A stretch of DNA of 64,000 nucleotides from AC-32 sp963754265. GTDB taxonomy: Bacteria > Actinomycetota > Thermoleophilia > Gaiellales > Gaiellaceae. Within the stretch, counting starts at the first letter, position 1; each line of letters opens with the position of its first letter. Of the stretch, positions 14,984 through 22,316 are shown piece after piece. Made by a program: the position numbers and the translations under genes. The notes below the pieces were generated by a model. It saw only the letters and a program-made list of their open reading frames with translations. It had not been told where the DNA came from and searched no databases. The stretch is from NCBI GenBank assembly GCA_963754265.1, contig CAVWFB010000016.1:372001-436000 (forward strand). Direction: 5' to 3'.

Positions 14984-17296
14984 GTGGACGCCGTCGCCAC
15001 GAAAGAGCTACGCCTTGCGCTCGTCTGTTACGGAGGCTCCTCGCTCGCGGTCTACATGCACGGGGTCACGAAAGAGCTCCACCGGCTCGTCAAGGGCTCG
15101 GCACTGCTGGAGGCAGGGGCCGGCCAGGACGGCGGGACGCCGAGCGAGCGCTTCTATGCCCGGCTCCTGAGCGACCTCGCCGAGCGGAACCCCGAGAAGC
15201 TCCGGACGCGCGTCGTCGTGGACGTGATCGCGGGCACCTCGGCGGGCGGGATCAACGGCGTCTGCCTCGCGAAGGGGCTGGCGCACAACCTCTCGCTCGA
15301 CGGCTTCCGCGACCTCTGGTTCGAGCGCGGTGACATCGACGGGCTCCTCGCCGCGCCCCGCTGGCTGCCGACGCGCGTGCTGAAGGGCGCCTGGGTCGCC
15401 CTGCGGGCGCTGAAGCACGCGCCGCTCCGCGGCGATCTGATGGCGCGCTGGATCTACGACGCCTTCCACCAGATGGACGAGAAGGGCTCGACGCCGGAGA
15501 CGCTCGTCTCGCTGATGCCGCAGCGGCACAAGCTCGAGCTGTTCGTGACCGCGACCGACTTCTACGGCTACGGCCGCCAGGTCCCCTACGCCGACCCGAA
15601 CCCGATCCTCGACACCCGGCACCGACACCTGCTCGCGTTCCGGTTCGGCGGCGAGGACGGCCGCGACGACTTCGACGTCGACTCCAACGGCGCCCTCACC
15701 TTCGCCGCCCGCACCACCTCCTGCATCCCGGGCGTCTTCCCGCCGGTCAGCTTCGGAGCGCTGGAGGGCTGGCTCGGGAGCGATCGGCCCGTCGACTTCG
15801 AGCGGCTCGAGCAGCGGTTCTTCCGGCTCTACGAGCTGGCGAAGTTCCCGGCCGCCTGGACGTGGTTCGTCGACGGCGGCGTCCTCGACAACAAGCCGTT
15901 CGGCCCGGCGATCGCGGCGATCCGGGAGCGCCCCGCCGAGGTTCAGGTCGACCGCCGCCTGCTGTACCTCGAGCCGGATCCCGGCGTCGGACTGAGCCCG
16001 TCGCACCGGAGCGCGCCCTCGACGGTGGTCGCGGCGATCGGCGGCCTGACCGGTCTCCCCCGCTCCGAGCCGATCCTCGACGACCTGGTCGAGATCGGCG
16101 CGCTGAACGAGCGGGTTCGGCGGATTCGCGACATCATCGAGACGAGCTGGGACACGGTCGAGGCGCGCGTCAGGGAGATCGTCGGGCCACTGCCGGAGAT
16201 TCCGGACGACCCGGCGGACACGAAGCTCACCGACATCCGCAAGCGCACCGAGGAGGAGGCGCGCCGCAGCGCAGGCTTCAGCTACGCGACCTACGTGCGC
16301 CTGAAGATCAGCGGCGTCGTCGACCGCTACGCGCGAACCGCGTGCGGCGTCTGCGACCTCCCGCCCGACTCGACGCACGCGCTCCTCACGCGGAGTGCGC
16401 TTCGGCGCTGGGCGGAGGAGCGGAACCTCTTCGAGCAACGGATCGAGCCGGGCCCCGAGCAGCTCGACTTCCTCGTCACCTTCGACCAGGCGCACGGCGA
16501 GCGGCGGCTTCGCTTCGTGATCGACGGCCTCAACCACCTCTACGAGAAGGCGGGGACCGAGGGATATCCCGAGCGCGAGCAGATCGACGCCGCCAAGGCT
16601 CGTCTCTGGGAGGCGGTGGGAACTCTCCGCGACGCCATGGCGGGCACCGGGTTCGACGACACGATCCGCGGCTCGTTCGAAACGTGCTTCGCCGTCGACG
16701 CGATGCGGACGTTCATGCAGCGGTCGGGATTCGACTCGGATCTCTACGTCCGCGAGCACCGCAAGGAGCTCGACGAGCTCGAGGTGGCGCTGCGCTCGTA
16801 CCTCAAGGAGCGCCTGTCCGGGTTCACAGCCGACCTCTACGTCGGCCTGCTGCAGCTCACCAAAGGGTGGAACAAGGAGCGACGCTGGGATCTGCTCGTG
16901 CGCTACCTCGGCTTCCCGTTCTGGGACGTCCTCCTCTACCCCGTCCAGGCGCTCAGCGACGTCGGCGAGCGCGACCAGGTCGAGATCGTGCGGCTGAGCC
17001 CGCGCGACGCACACCGGATCCCGGTCGAGGGCGACGGCACGCACAAGAAGCTGGTCGGAGCCGAGAAAGGGCATTTCGGCGCGTTCCTGAGTCGCCCCGG
17101 GCGCGAGCGGGACTATCTCTGGGGGCGCCTGGACGGGGCCGAGCGCTTTCTCGGGATCCTGCTCGAGGACGCCGACGAGGCCGACGTCAAGCGCTGGTGC
17201 GACGAGGCGTTCCTCGCGATCCTCGAAGAGGACGAGCAGGCCGTCCCGAAGGCCGCGGACCTCGTTCGGCACGTGCGCGAGACGGTCGGCTCCTAA
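14984..17296 (+). CDS. Patatin-like phospholipase (TIGR03607/DUF3376 type)
   Basis: A 770-residue protein from GTG 14984. The patatin domain has the oxyanion motif CYGGSSLAVYMHGV (about 15-28), the nucleophile elbow GTSAG with S86, and the catalytic Asp in FVDGGVLDNKPF (D297), so the Ser-Asp dyad is complete. The long C-terminal half matches the architecture of actinobacterial patatin-related proteins with a DUF3376 region. Predicted activity is cleavage of phospholipid acyl esters at the inner membrane face; there is no signal peptide. It is followed by a membrane-protein gene and a cell-wall hydrolase gene in one direction, which suggests a joint envelope function. Confidence 0.9.
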   Translation: MDAVATKELRLALVCYGGSSLAVYMHGVTKELHRLVKGSALLEAGAGQDGGTPSERFYARLLSDLAERNPEKLRTRVVVDVIAGTSAGGINGVCLAKGLAHNLSLDGFRDLWFERGDIDGLLAAPRWLPTRVLKGAWVALRALKHAPLRGDLMARWIYDAFHQMDEKGSTPETLVSLMPQRHKLELFVTATDFYGYGRQVPYADPNPILDTRHRHLLAFRFGGEDGRDDFDVDSNGALTFAARTTSCIPGVFPPVSFGALEGWLGSDRPVDFERLEQRFFRLYELAKFPAAWTWFVDGGVLDNKPFGPAIAAIRERPAEVQVDRRLLYLEPDPGVGLSPSHRSAPSTVVAAIGGLTGLPRSEPILDDLVEIGALNERVRRIRDIIETSWDTVEARVREIVGPLPEIPDDPADTKLTDIRKRTEEEARRSAGFSYATYVRLKISGVVDRYARTACGVCDLPPDSTHALLTRSALRRWAEERNLFEQRIEPGPEQLDFLVTFDQAHGERRLRFVIDGLNHLYEKAGTEGYPEREQIDAAKARLWEAVGTLRDAMAGTGFDDTIRGSFETCFAVDAMRTFMQRSGFDSDLYVREHRKELDELEVALRSYLKERLSGFTADLYVGLLQLTKGWNKERRWDLLVRYLGFPFWDVLLYPVQALSDVGERDQVEIVRLSPRDAHRIPVEGDGTHKKLVGAEKGHFGAFLSRPGRERDYLWGRLDGAERFLGILLEDADEADVKRWCDEAFLAILEEDEQAVPKAADLVRHVRETVGS

Positions 17297-17376
17297 AACA
17301 GGCGGAACCTTGCCAAAGAGGCCGGTTCGGCTTACCCTCGGAGGGCGGCCCAGCCTCGTGGGAGAGGAGGGCTTGG

Positions 17377-18480
17377 ATGAACGGGGTAGGTGCCACAACC
17401 GTCGAGGCCCCCGCCGAGGGCGGTCTCCGGGGTCGGCTCCTGCGCCGCCGCGCGCAGACCAGGGCGGTCGCGTTCCCGGAGCTCGTCTGGGTCCACTACC
17501 TGCGCCAGAAGGAGCTGAACGAGGGCGGCGAGCCGTACACGGGGCCGGCCGAGGAGCGCTACCGCGAGTTCGAAGCACGGTTCGAGGCGGATCACGGGCC
17601 TATCGTCAGCGCGTACTGGTGTACGACGGAGGCCTCTGGGGTCGCGCTCACGATCAGGCGCCGACCGCTGATCCTGCCCGACGTCGTCCGCCTCCACTGG
17701 GCCACCGACTGGACGACGAAGGACAAGCCCAAGGTGATGACCCTCCTGTACCGCTGCGAGAGCCTCTCCGTGCGCGTCCACGAGGTGCTGCGGGACACGA
17801 GCCAGCGGCTCGCGATGCAGTCGCTCTTCACCGTGATCAGCTTCCTGCTCGGGTTCGCCGAGACCGACCGGGTCAACAACGACCGCGCCGTGGCCGAGGT
17901 CGACCGCACGACGCGGGAGCACCTGAGGCGGATCGAGACGTACTACCGCAACGCGGCCGTGCGCTCGGGGCAGATCGTCTACGTCGGCGGGATGCTGCTG
18001 GGGATGGTGCCGGTGGCGCTGCTGCTCCTGCTGGCGCTGGTGCTCAAGGTAGTCGACGCGCACAACGTCTCCGTCCGGACGGGCCTGTTCTGCTTTGCGG
18101 TGGGCAGCGTCGGGGCGCTCGTGAGCGTGATGTCGCGCATGAGCTCCGACAAGGTGCGCGTCGACTGGGAGTTCGGCAAGGACACGCTGCGGACGCTCGG
18201 GTCGCTGCGCCCGTTCGTCGGGGGGATCTTCGGCCTGATGACGTTCTTCGCGCTGAAGAGCGGCGTCGTGGCGCTCGAGATCGCGAACACCTCCAAGTCC
18301 ACCTACTTCTACGTCCTCTTCTCGTTCGCGGCAGGCTTCAGCGAACGCCTGGCTCCGGACATGCTGCTCGGCACGACCGTCGAGGCCACCGTCTCACGCG
18401 GGAAACGACGCAGCGACAGCCAGAAGGGGCAGGCCCCCGAGGAGCTGCCGGACGCGGCGCCCTCGCTCTCGGAAGGATGA
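17377..18480 (+). CDS. Membrane protein of unknown function in the patatin operon
   Basis: A 367-residue protein starting at ATG 17377 after GGAGAGGAGG, 80 bp past the patatin gene. The first 190 residues are soluble. They are followed by hydrophobic helices at about IVYVGGMLLGMVPVALLLLLAL, TGLFCFAVGSVGALVSVM, PFVGGIFGLMTFFAL and YFYVLFSFAAGFSERLAPDM, giving about four membrane passes. The C-terminus is a charged, disordered tail. I do not recognise the family. One base separates its stop from the next gene, implying co-translation with the peptidoglycan hydrolase. Confidence 0.8.
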   Translation: MNGVGATTVEAPAEGGLRGRLLRRRAQTRAVAFPELVWVHYLRQKELNEGGEPYTGPAEERYREFEARFEADHGPIVSAYWCTTEASGVALTIRRRPLILPDVVRLHWATDWTTKDKPKVMTLLYRCESLSVRVHEVLRDTSQRLAMQSLFTVISFLLGFAETDRVNNDRAVAEVDRTTREHLRRIETYYRNAAVRSGQIVYVGGMLLGMVPVALLLLLALVLKVVDAHNVSVRTGLFCFAVGSVGALVSVMSRMSSDKVRVDWEFGKDTLRTLGSLRPFVGGIFGLMTFFALKSGVVALEIANTSKSTYFYVLFSFAAGFSERLAPDMLLGTTVEATVSRGKRRSDSQKGQAPEELPDAAPSLSEG

Positions 18481-18481
18481 G

Positions 18482-19828
18482 ATGGCGACGCTGACCCGGA
18501 AGCTCGCCGGCGAGTACAGCGTCCTCTACGAGTCGTGCCTCGTCCGTCCGAGTCGCAAGGCGGCGGTCGCGCAGATCGCCCGCAGGCTCGCGGCGAACAA
18601 GAGGCGCTACGACCACGTGGCCAAGGCGCTGAAGATGCCGTGGTACCTCGTCGCGGTCATCCACAGCATGGAGTCGAGCGGCGATTTCACCCGCCATCTC
18701 CACAACGGCGACCCGTTGAGAAGCCGGACGACGCACGTTCCGGCCGGACGCCCGAAGACCGGGAGACCGCCGTTCACTTGGGAGGCGAGCGCGATCGACG
18801 CTCTCGGGTACCAGGGCTTCGCCTCGTGGAAGGACTGGAGCATCCCGGGGGCGCTCTACAAGCTCGAGGGCTACAACGGCTGGGGCTATCGCGACCACCA
18901 CCCAGCCGTGAAATCGCCGTACCTCTGGAGCTTCTCGAACCACTACGTGAAGGGGAAGTACGTCGCGGACGGGCGCTTCTCGCCGACGGCGGTCTCGCAG
19001 CAGTGCGGCGCGGCGGTCCTGCTCAAGCGGCTGCAGGACGGTGGACGCGTCGCGGTGGAGATGGGCCCGCGGGTACTCCAGCTCGCCAACCCACACGTGG
19101 TGGGGACCGACGTCGAGGAGGCTCAGCGCCTGCTCGTGCGCAATGCCTTCGGCTCGTTCGATCCCGGTGGCGTCGACGGCGAGTACGGCGAGCTGACGGC
19201 CGGTGCCGTCGAGCGCGCCAAGTGGGAGCTCGGCTTTCCGCAGAACCGGGCAAACAGGACCTTCGGCCCACAGCTGAAGGCGATCCTGTCGGGGGAGAAG
19301 CCGCTGCCCGCCGCCTTCAAGAGGCGGCGGGCAAAGCGGCTACGGCACGCCCGCTCCGAGCCGGCAGTTCGTAAGCGCATCGTCGACTGGGCGCTCTGGG
19401 GCTGCAAGAACAACGGCCGGATCGGCTACTCGCAGGACGGCACGGTGCGGCTGAGCGCGCTCGGAGCTCGCGGCGCCCTCCCGCTCGCGACCGATTGCTC
19501 CGCTTTCTCGACGCTCTGCTACTGCTGGGCGGGCGCTCCCAATCCGAACGGCCCCGGTACCTACGATGCGCGCCAGCCGGCCTACACGGGCTCCATGCTC
19601 GACCGCTGCCGCCGGATCCCGAAGAGCGCGGCGAGGCCAGGCGACCTCGTCGTCTGGACGCCTCCGACGCGCGGGCAGCACGTCTGCATCGTCGTGACGC
19701 CCGGCGCCGACCCGATGCTCGTCTCGCACGGGGACGACTCAGGCCCCAAGCGCCTCCGCTTCTCGGCCGAGGACGGCTACCAGCGCCGCCACGGGCACGG
19801 CAGCCCGGTTTTCCTGAGCGCGTTCTAG
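18482..19828 (+). CDS. Multidomain peptidoglycan hydrolase (lysozyme-like, PG-binding, NlpC/P60-like)
   Basis: A 448-residue protein. Residues 1-185 resemble the lysozyme-family domain of phage-type muramidases (AVIHSMESSGDFTRHLHNGD, with Glu as the likely acid). A peptidoglycan-binding repeat follows (VEEAQRLLVRNAFGSFDPGG to YGELTAGAV). The C-terminal 150 residues look like an NlpC/P60 or amidase-type Cys peptidase: the nucleophile is probably the Cys in ATDCSAFSTLCYCW and the His in RGQHVCIVVTPG. It has no signal peptide, so export would need lysis, a holin-like partner or a special system. The membrane protein one base upstream is the obvious candidate. Confidence 0.82.
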   Translation: MATLTRKLAGEYSVLYESCLVRPSRKAAVAQIARRLAANKRRYDHVAKALKMPWYLVAVIHSMESSGDFTRHLHNGDPLRSRTTHVPAGRPKTGRPPFTWEASAIDALGYQGFASWKDWSIPGALYKLEGYNGWGYRDHHPAVKSPYLWSFSNHYVKGKYVADGRFSPTAVSQQCGAAVLLKRLQDGGRVAVEMGPRVLQLANPHVVGTDVEEAQRLLVRNAFGSFDPGGVDGEYGELTAGAVERAKWELGFPQNRANRTFGPQLKAILSGEKPLPAAFKRRRAKRLRHARSEPAVRKRIVDWALWGCKNNGRIGYSQDGTVRLSALGARGALPLATDCSAFSTLCYCWAGAPNPNGPGTYDARQPAYTGSMLDRCRRIPKSAARPGDLVVWTPPTRGQHVCIVVTPGADPMLVSHGDDSGPKRLRFSAEDGYQRRHGHGSPVFLSAF

Positions 19829-20331
19829 GCCTTTCCCTCTACCTCGTACTCGCGCAGGAACCCTTCGAAGAGGCGCTTGTGGCCCTCCTCGTCCCGAAGG
19901 ATGTCGATCGTCATGTCCTGGGTGACCCAGTCGACGCCGTCGCAGGCCTCGATGATCCGGTTGTAGTGCTCGATGCCGCCTGACTCGGCCTCGATCACGC
20001 CCTTGATCACGTGGACGATGTCCGTCTGCTCGTCGGGCGGCTGCAAGAACGTCTGCTCGGCCTCGAAGTCGGTCGAGCCCGGCACAACGCCGTAGAGCTC
20101 CTTGATCCGCTGCGCGAACCGCTGCGCGTGCCCGAGCTCCTCCTGGATGTCCTCCTCGAGCGCCTCCCTGATCTCCTGGGCGCGCACGCCGTCGGGGTTC
20201 GTCGAGTTTGCGATGTAGCTCATCACCGACTCGATCTCCATCCAGTAGGCCCTCTCCAGTAGCTCCAAAATCTCCCCGCGCTTCTCGGCGTTCTCGGGCG
20301 CGAGGATGCCTTGACTCGTCGTCGTCGCCAT
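19825..20331 (-). CDS. Ferritin-like diiron protein
   Basis: A 168-residue four-helix-bundle protein starting at ATG 20331 after GGAAGGAG. Metal-binding residues appear in the expected order: EIESVMSY, EEDIQEELGHAQRF, EAESGGIEHY and RDEEGHKRLFEGF, i.e. the ExxH pairs of bacterioferritin/Dps-like proteins. It probably oxidises and stores iron or protects from peroxide. Its stop overlaps that of the convergent hydrolase gene by 3 nt. Confidence 0.88.
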   Translation of the reverse strand: MATTTSQGILAPENAEKRGEILELLERAYWMEIESVMSYIANSTNPDGVRAQEIREALEEDIQEELGHAQRFAQRIKELYGVVPGSTDFEAEQTFLQPPDEQTDIVHVIKGVIEAESGGIEHYNRIIEACDGVDWVTQDMTIDILRDEEGHKRLFEGFLREYEVEGKA

Positions 20332-20410
20332 CGATCGCTCCTTCCTCTCGAGTTGCAATTCACGCTACCCACTCAGCGCTGTCTCACACGGCAGTGTTAA
20401 AAGTGTCGCG

Positions 20411-20821
20411 ATGGACATCGCGGAGAGTCTTGGCCGGCTGGCGCTGTTCGCCGATCTGTCGCCCTCGCAGATCGAGGCGATCGCCCATTCTCACGAGGAA
20501 GACGTCTTCGCCGAGGGCGAACGCGTGCTCAGGCGGGGCCTGAGCGGCGGCGACTTCTTCGTCATCCTCGACGGCGAGGCCGCGGTGCGGGTCGGCGACG
20601 AGGAGCTGGCGCGCCTGAGCCGCGGCGACTTCTTCGGCGAGATCGCGGCGCTGACGAGCGACCCGCCGAGCGCCGACGTCGTCGCGACGAGCGTGCTGCG
20701 CTGCCTCGTGATCCCGGCCGCCCAGCTGGAGCGCCTACTGCTCGATCGGCCGCAGGTGATGCTCCGGCTGCTGAAGATGGAGGCACGCCGCGTGCAGGGC
20801 GCTGTCGAGTGGCGGACGTAA
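20411..20821 (+). CDS. Cyclic nucleotide-binding domain protein
   Basis: A 136-residue stand-alone cNMP-binding beta-roll. The phosphate-binding cassette appears as LSRGDFFGEIAALTSDPPSADVVA, where the usual R(T/S)A is changed to PPSAD, so ligand binding may be altered or lost. There is no DNA-binding domain, so it is not a CRP-type regulator. It overlaps the following flavoprotein gene by 13 nt, suggesting that it acts on that enzyme as a separate regulatory subunit. No ribosome site precedes the ATG. Confidence 0.88.
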   Translation: MDIAESLGRLALFADLSPSQIEAIAHSHEEDVFAEGERVLRRGLSGGDFFVILDGEAAVRVGDEELARLSRGDFFGEIAALTSDPPSADVVATSVLRCLVIPAAQLERLLLDRPQVMLRLLKMEARRVQGAVEWRT

Positions 20822-22293
20822 CGGAGCCGTTCCCGCCGGGAGCCTACGACGTGGTCGTCGTCGGCAGCGGTCCCGGCGGCCTGCAGATGAGCTACTGGCT
20901 GCGGCGCCTCGGCGTCTCGCATGCCGTGCTCTCGCGCGACGACGCCCCGGGCGGCATGTTCCAGCGCTTCCCGATCTTCCAGCGGTTGATCACCTGGACG
21001 AAGCCGGATGCCCCGGTCGAGCGGACGACCCGCGAGTACGAGTGGTACGACCACAACAGCCTGCTGGCCGAGGAGCCCGAGCTGAAGGCGCTCGTGCCGA
21101 GCCTGATGGACCGCGCGTACGACCTTCCCTCGCGCGCGGAGATGGAGGCCGCGATCGTCGCGTTCGCGGAGCAGGCGAAGCTGCAGGTCAGGTACGGCTG
21201 CACCTGGGAGTCGACCTCGCACGACGAGGAGGGGGTCACGCTCGTCACCGACGCGGGCGAGTACCGCTCCCGCGCGGTCGTCTTCGCCATCGGCGTAACC
21301 GAGCCGTGGCGCGCGCCTGTTCCGGGGCTCGAGCATGCTGCCCACTACGTGGACACCGGATCGCCGGAGCACTACGCCGGGCGCAGCGTCTTCATCGTCG
21401 GCAAGCGGAACTCCGGCTTCGAGGTGGCGCAGGGGATCTTGCCCTGGGCGCGCAACATGATCCTCGGCTCTCCCAGGCCCGTGCAGACCGACGCGCTCGC
21501 GCTCTCCGCCCTTCGCATCCGGTACCTGCACCCCTACGACGAGTACTCGCGCGGCGGGCCGGGCACGTACGTCCTGGACGTCACGATCAGCCGGATCGAC
21601 CGGAACGCGGACGGGTTCCACGTCGTCACGCAGGGAACGTCCTGGGACGGCCGCCTCGAGTTCGACGTCGACGACGTGATCGCGGCGACCGGGTTCCAGA
21701 CGCCGCTCGGCGACCTGCCGAAGCTCGGGCTCGTGACGGTCAACGACGGGCGGGTCCCGGCGCTGACGCCGTTCTGGGAAAGCGTGACGCTGCCCGGGGT
21801 GTACTTCGCCGGAAATGCCTCTCAGGGAGCCAAGGGCCTGGGCAAGCGCGGTGCAGGCGCGAGCTCGACCTCGGTGAACGGCTTCCGCTACAACGCGCGG
21901 GTTCTCGCCCAGCACCTGGCCGAGCAGCTGAACGGACACCGGCGGACACGGGCGCCGGTGGTCGACGTCGTCCCGTTCCTGCTCCACGAGCTGACGAGCG
22001 CGCCTGAGCTCTGGGTGCAGAAGGGCTACCTCTGCCGGGTCGTCACCCGGGAGGACGGGGGCTTCGTCGACGACGAGGTCATCCCGCTCGCGCACTTCCT
22101 CGACTCGGGCGGCCCGGACGCCGTCGCGGCGAGCGTGGAGGTCGACGGCGCCGGCCAGATCATCCCGACGATCTACGTCCGCCGTGGAGGCGAGATCGCC
22201 GAGCACCGGTTCGAGCCTCATCCGCTGCACGAGTACGGAGGCGACCCCTACCGCCGTGAACTCACGTCCGTGCTCGCGGCGCTCGGATCGTGA
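20809..22293 (+). CDS. FAD-dependent flavoprotein oxidoreductase (monooxygenase-like)
   Basis: A 494-residue enzyme from GTG 20809. The FAD-binding Rossmann motif is VVVVGSGPGGLQMSYWLRRL (residues 15-34), a second dinucleotide site is SVFIVGKRNSGFEVAQG (Gly-rich, divergent), and an ATGF motif (DDVIAATGFQTPLGDL) marks the pyridine-nucleotide-linked flavoprotein fold. This pattern is shared by flavin-containing monooxygenases and thioredoxin-reductase-like proteins; no CxxC redox pair is seen. Substrate unknown. Overlap with the cNMP-binding gene suggests control by a cyclic nucleotide or a stable complex. Confidence 0.88.
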   Translation: MADVTEPFPPGAYDVVVVGSGPGGLQMSYWLRRLGVSHAVLSRDDAPGGMFQRFPIFQRLITWTKPDAPVERTTREYEWYDHNSLLAEEPELKALVPSLMDRAYDLPSRAEMEAAIVAFAEQAKLQVRYGCTWESTSHDEEGVTLVTDAGEYRSRAVVFAIGVTEPWRAPVPGLEHAAHYVDTGSPEHYAGRSVFIVGKRNSGFEVAQGILPWARNMILGSPRPVQTDALALSALRIRYLHPYDEYSRGGPGTYVLDVTISRIDRNADGFHVVTQGTSWDGRLEFDVDDVIAATGFQTPLGDLPKLGLVTVNDGRVPALTPFWESVTLPGVYFAGNASQGAKGLGKRGAGASSTSVNGFRYNARVLAQHLAEQLNGHRRTRAPVVDVVPFLLHELTSAPELWVQKGYLCRVVTREDGGFVDDEVIPLAHFLDSGGPDAVAASVEVDGAGQIIPTIYVRRGGEIAEHRFEPHPLHEYGGDPYRRELTSVLAALGS

Positions 22294-22316
22294 GCGATGC
22301 GCAGGCTACTGAGCCC

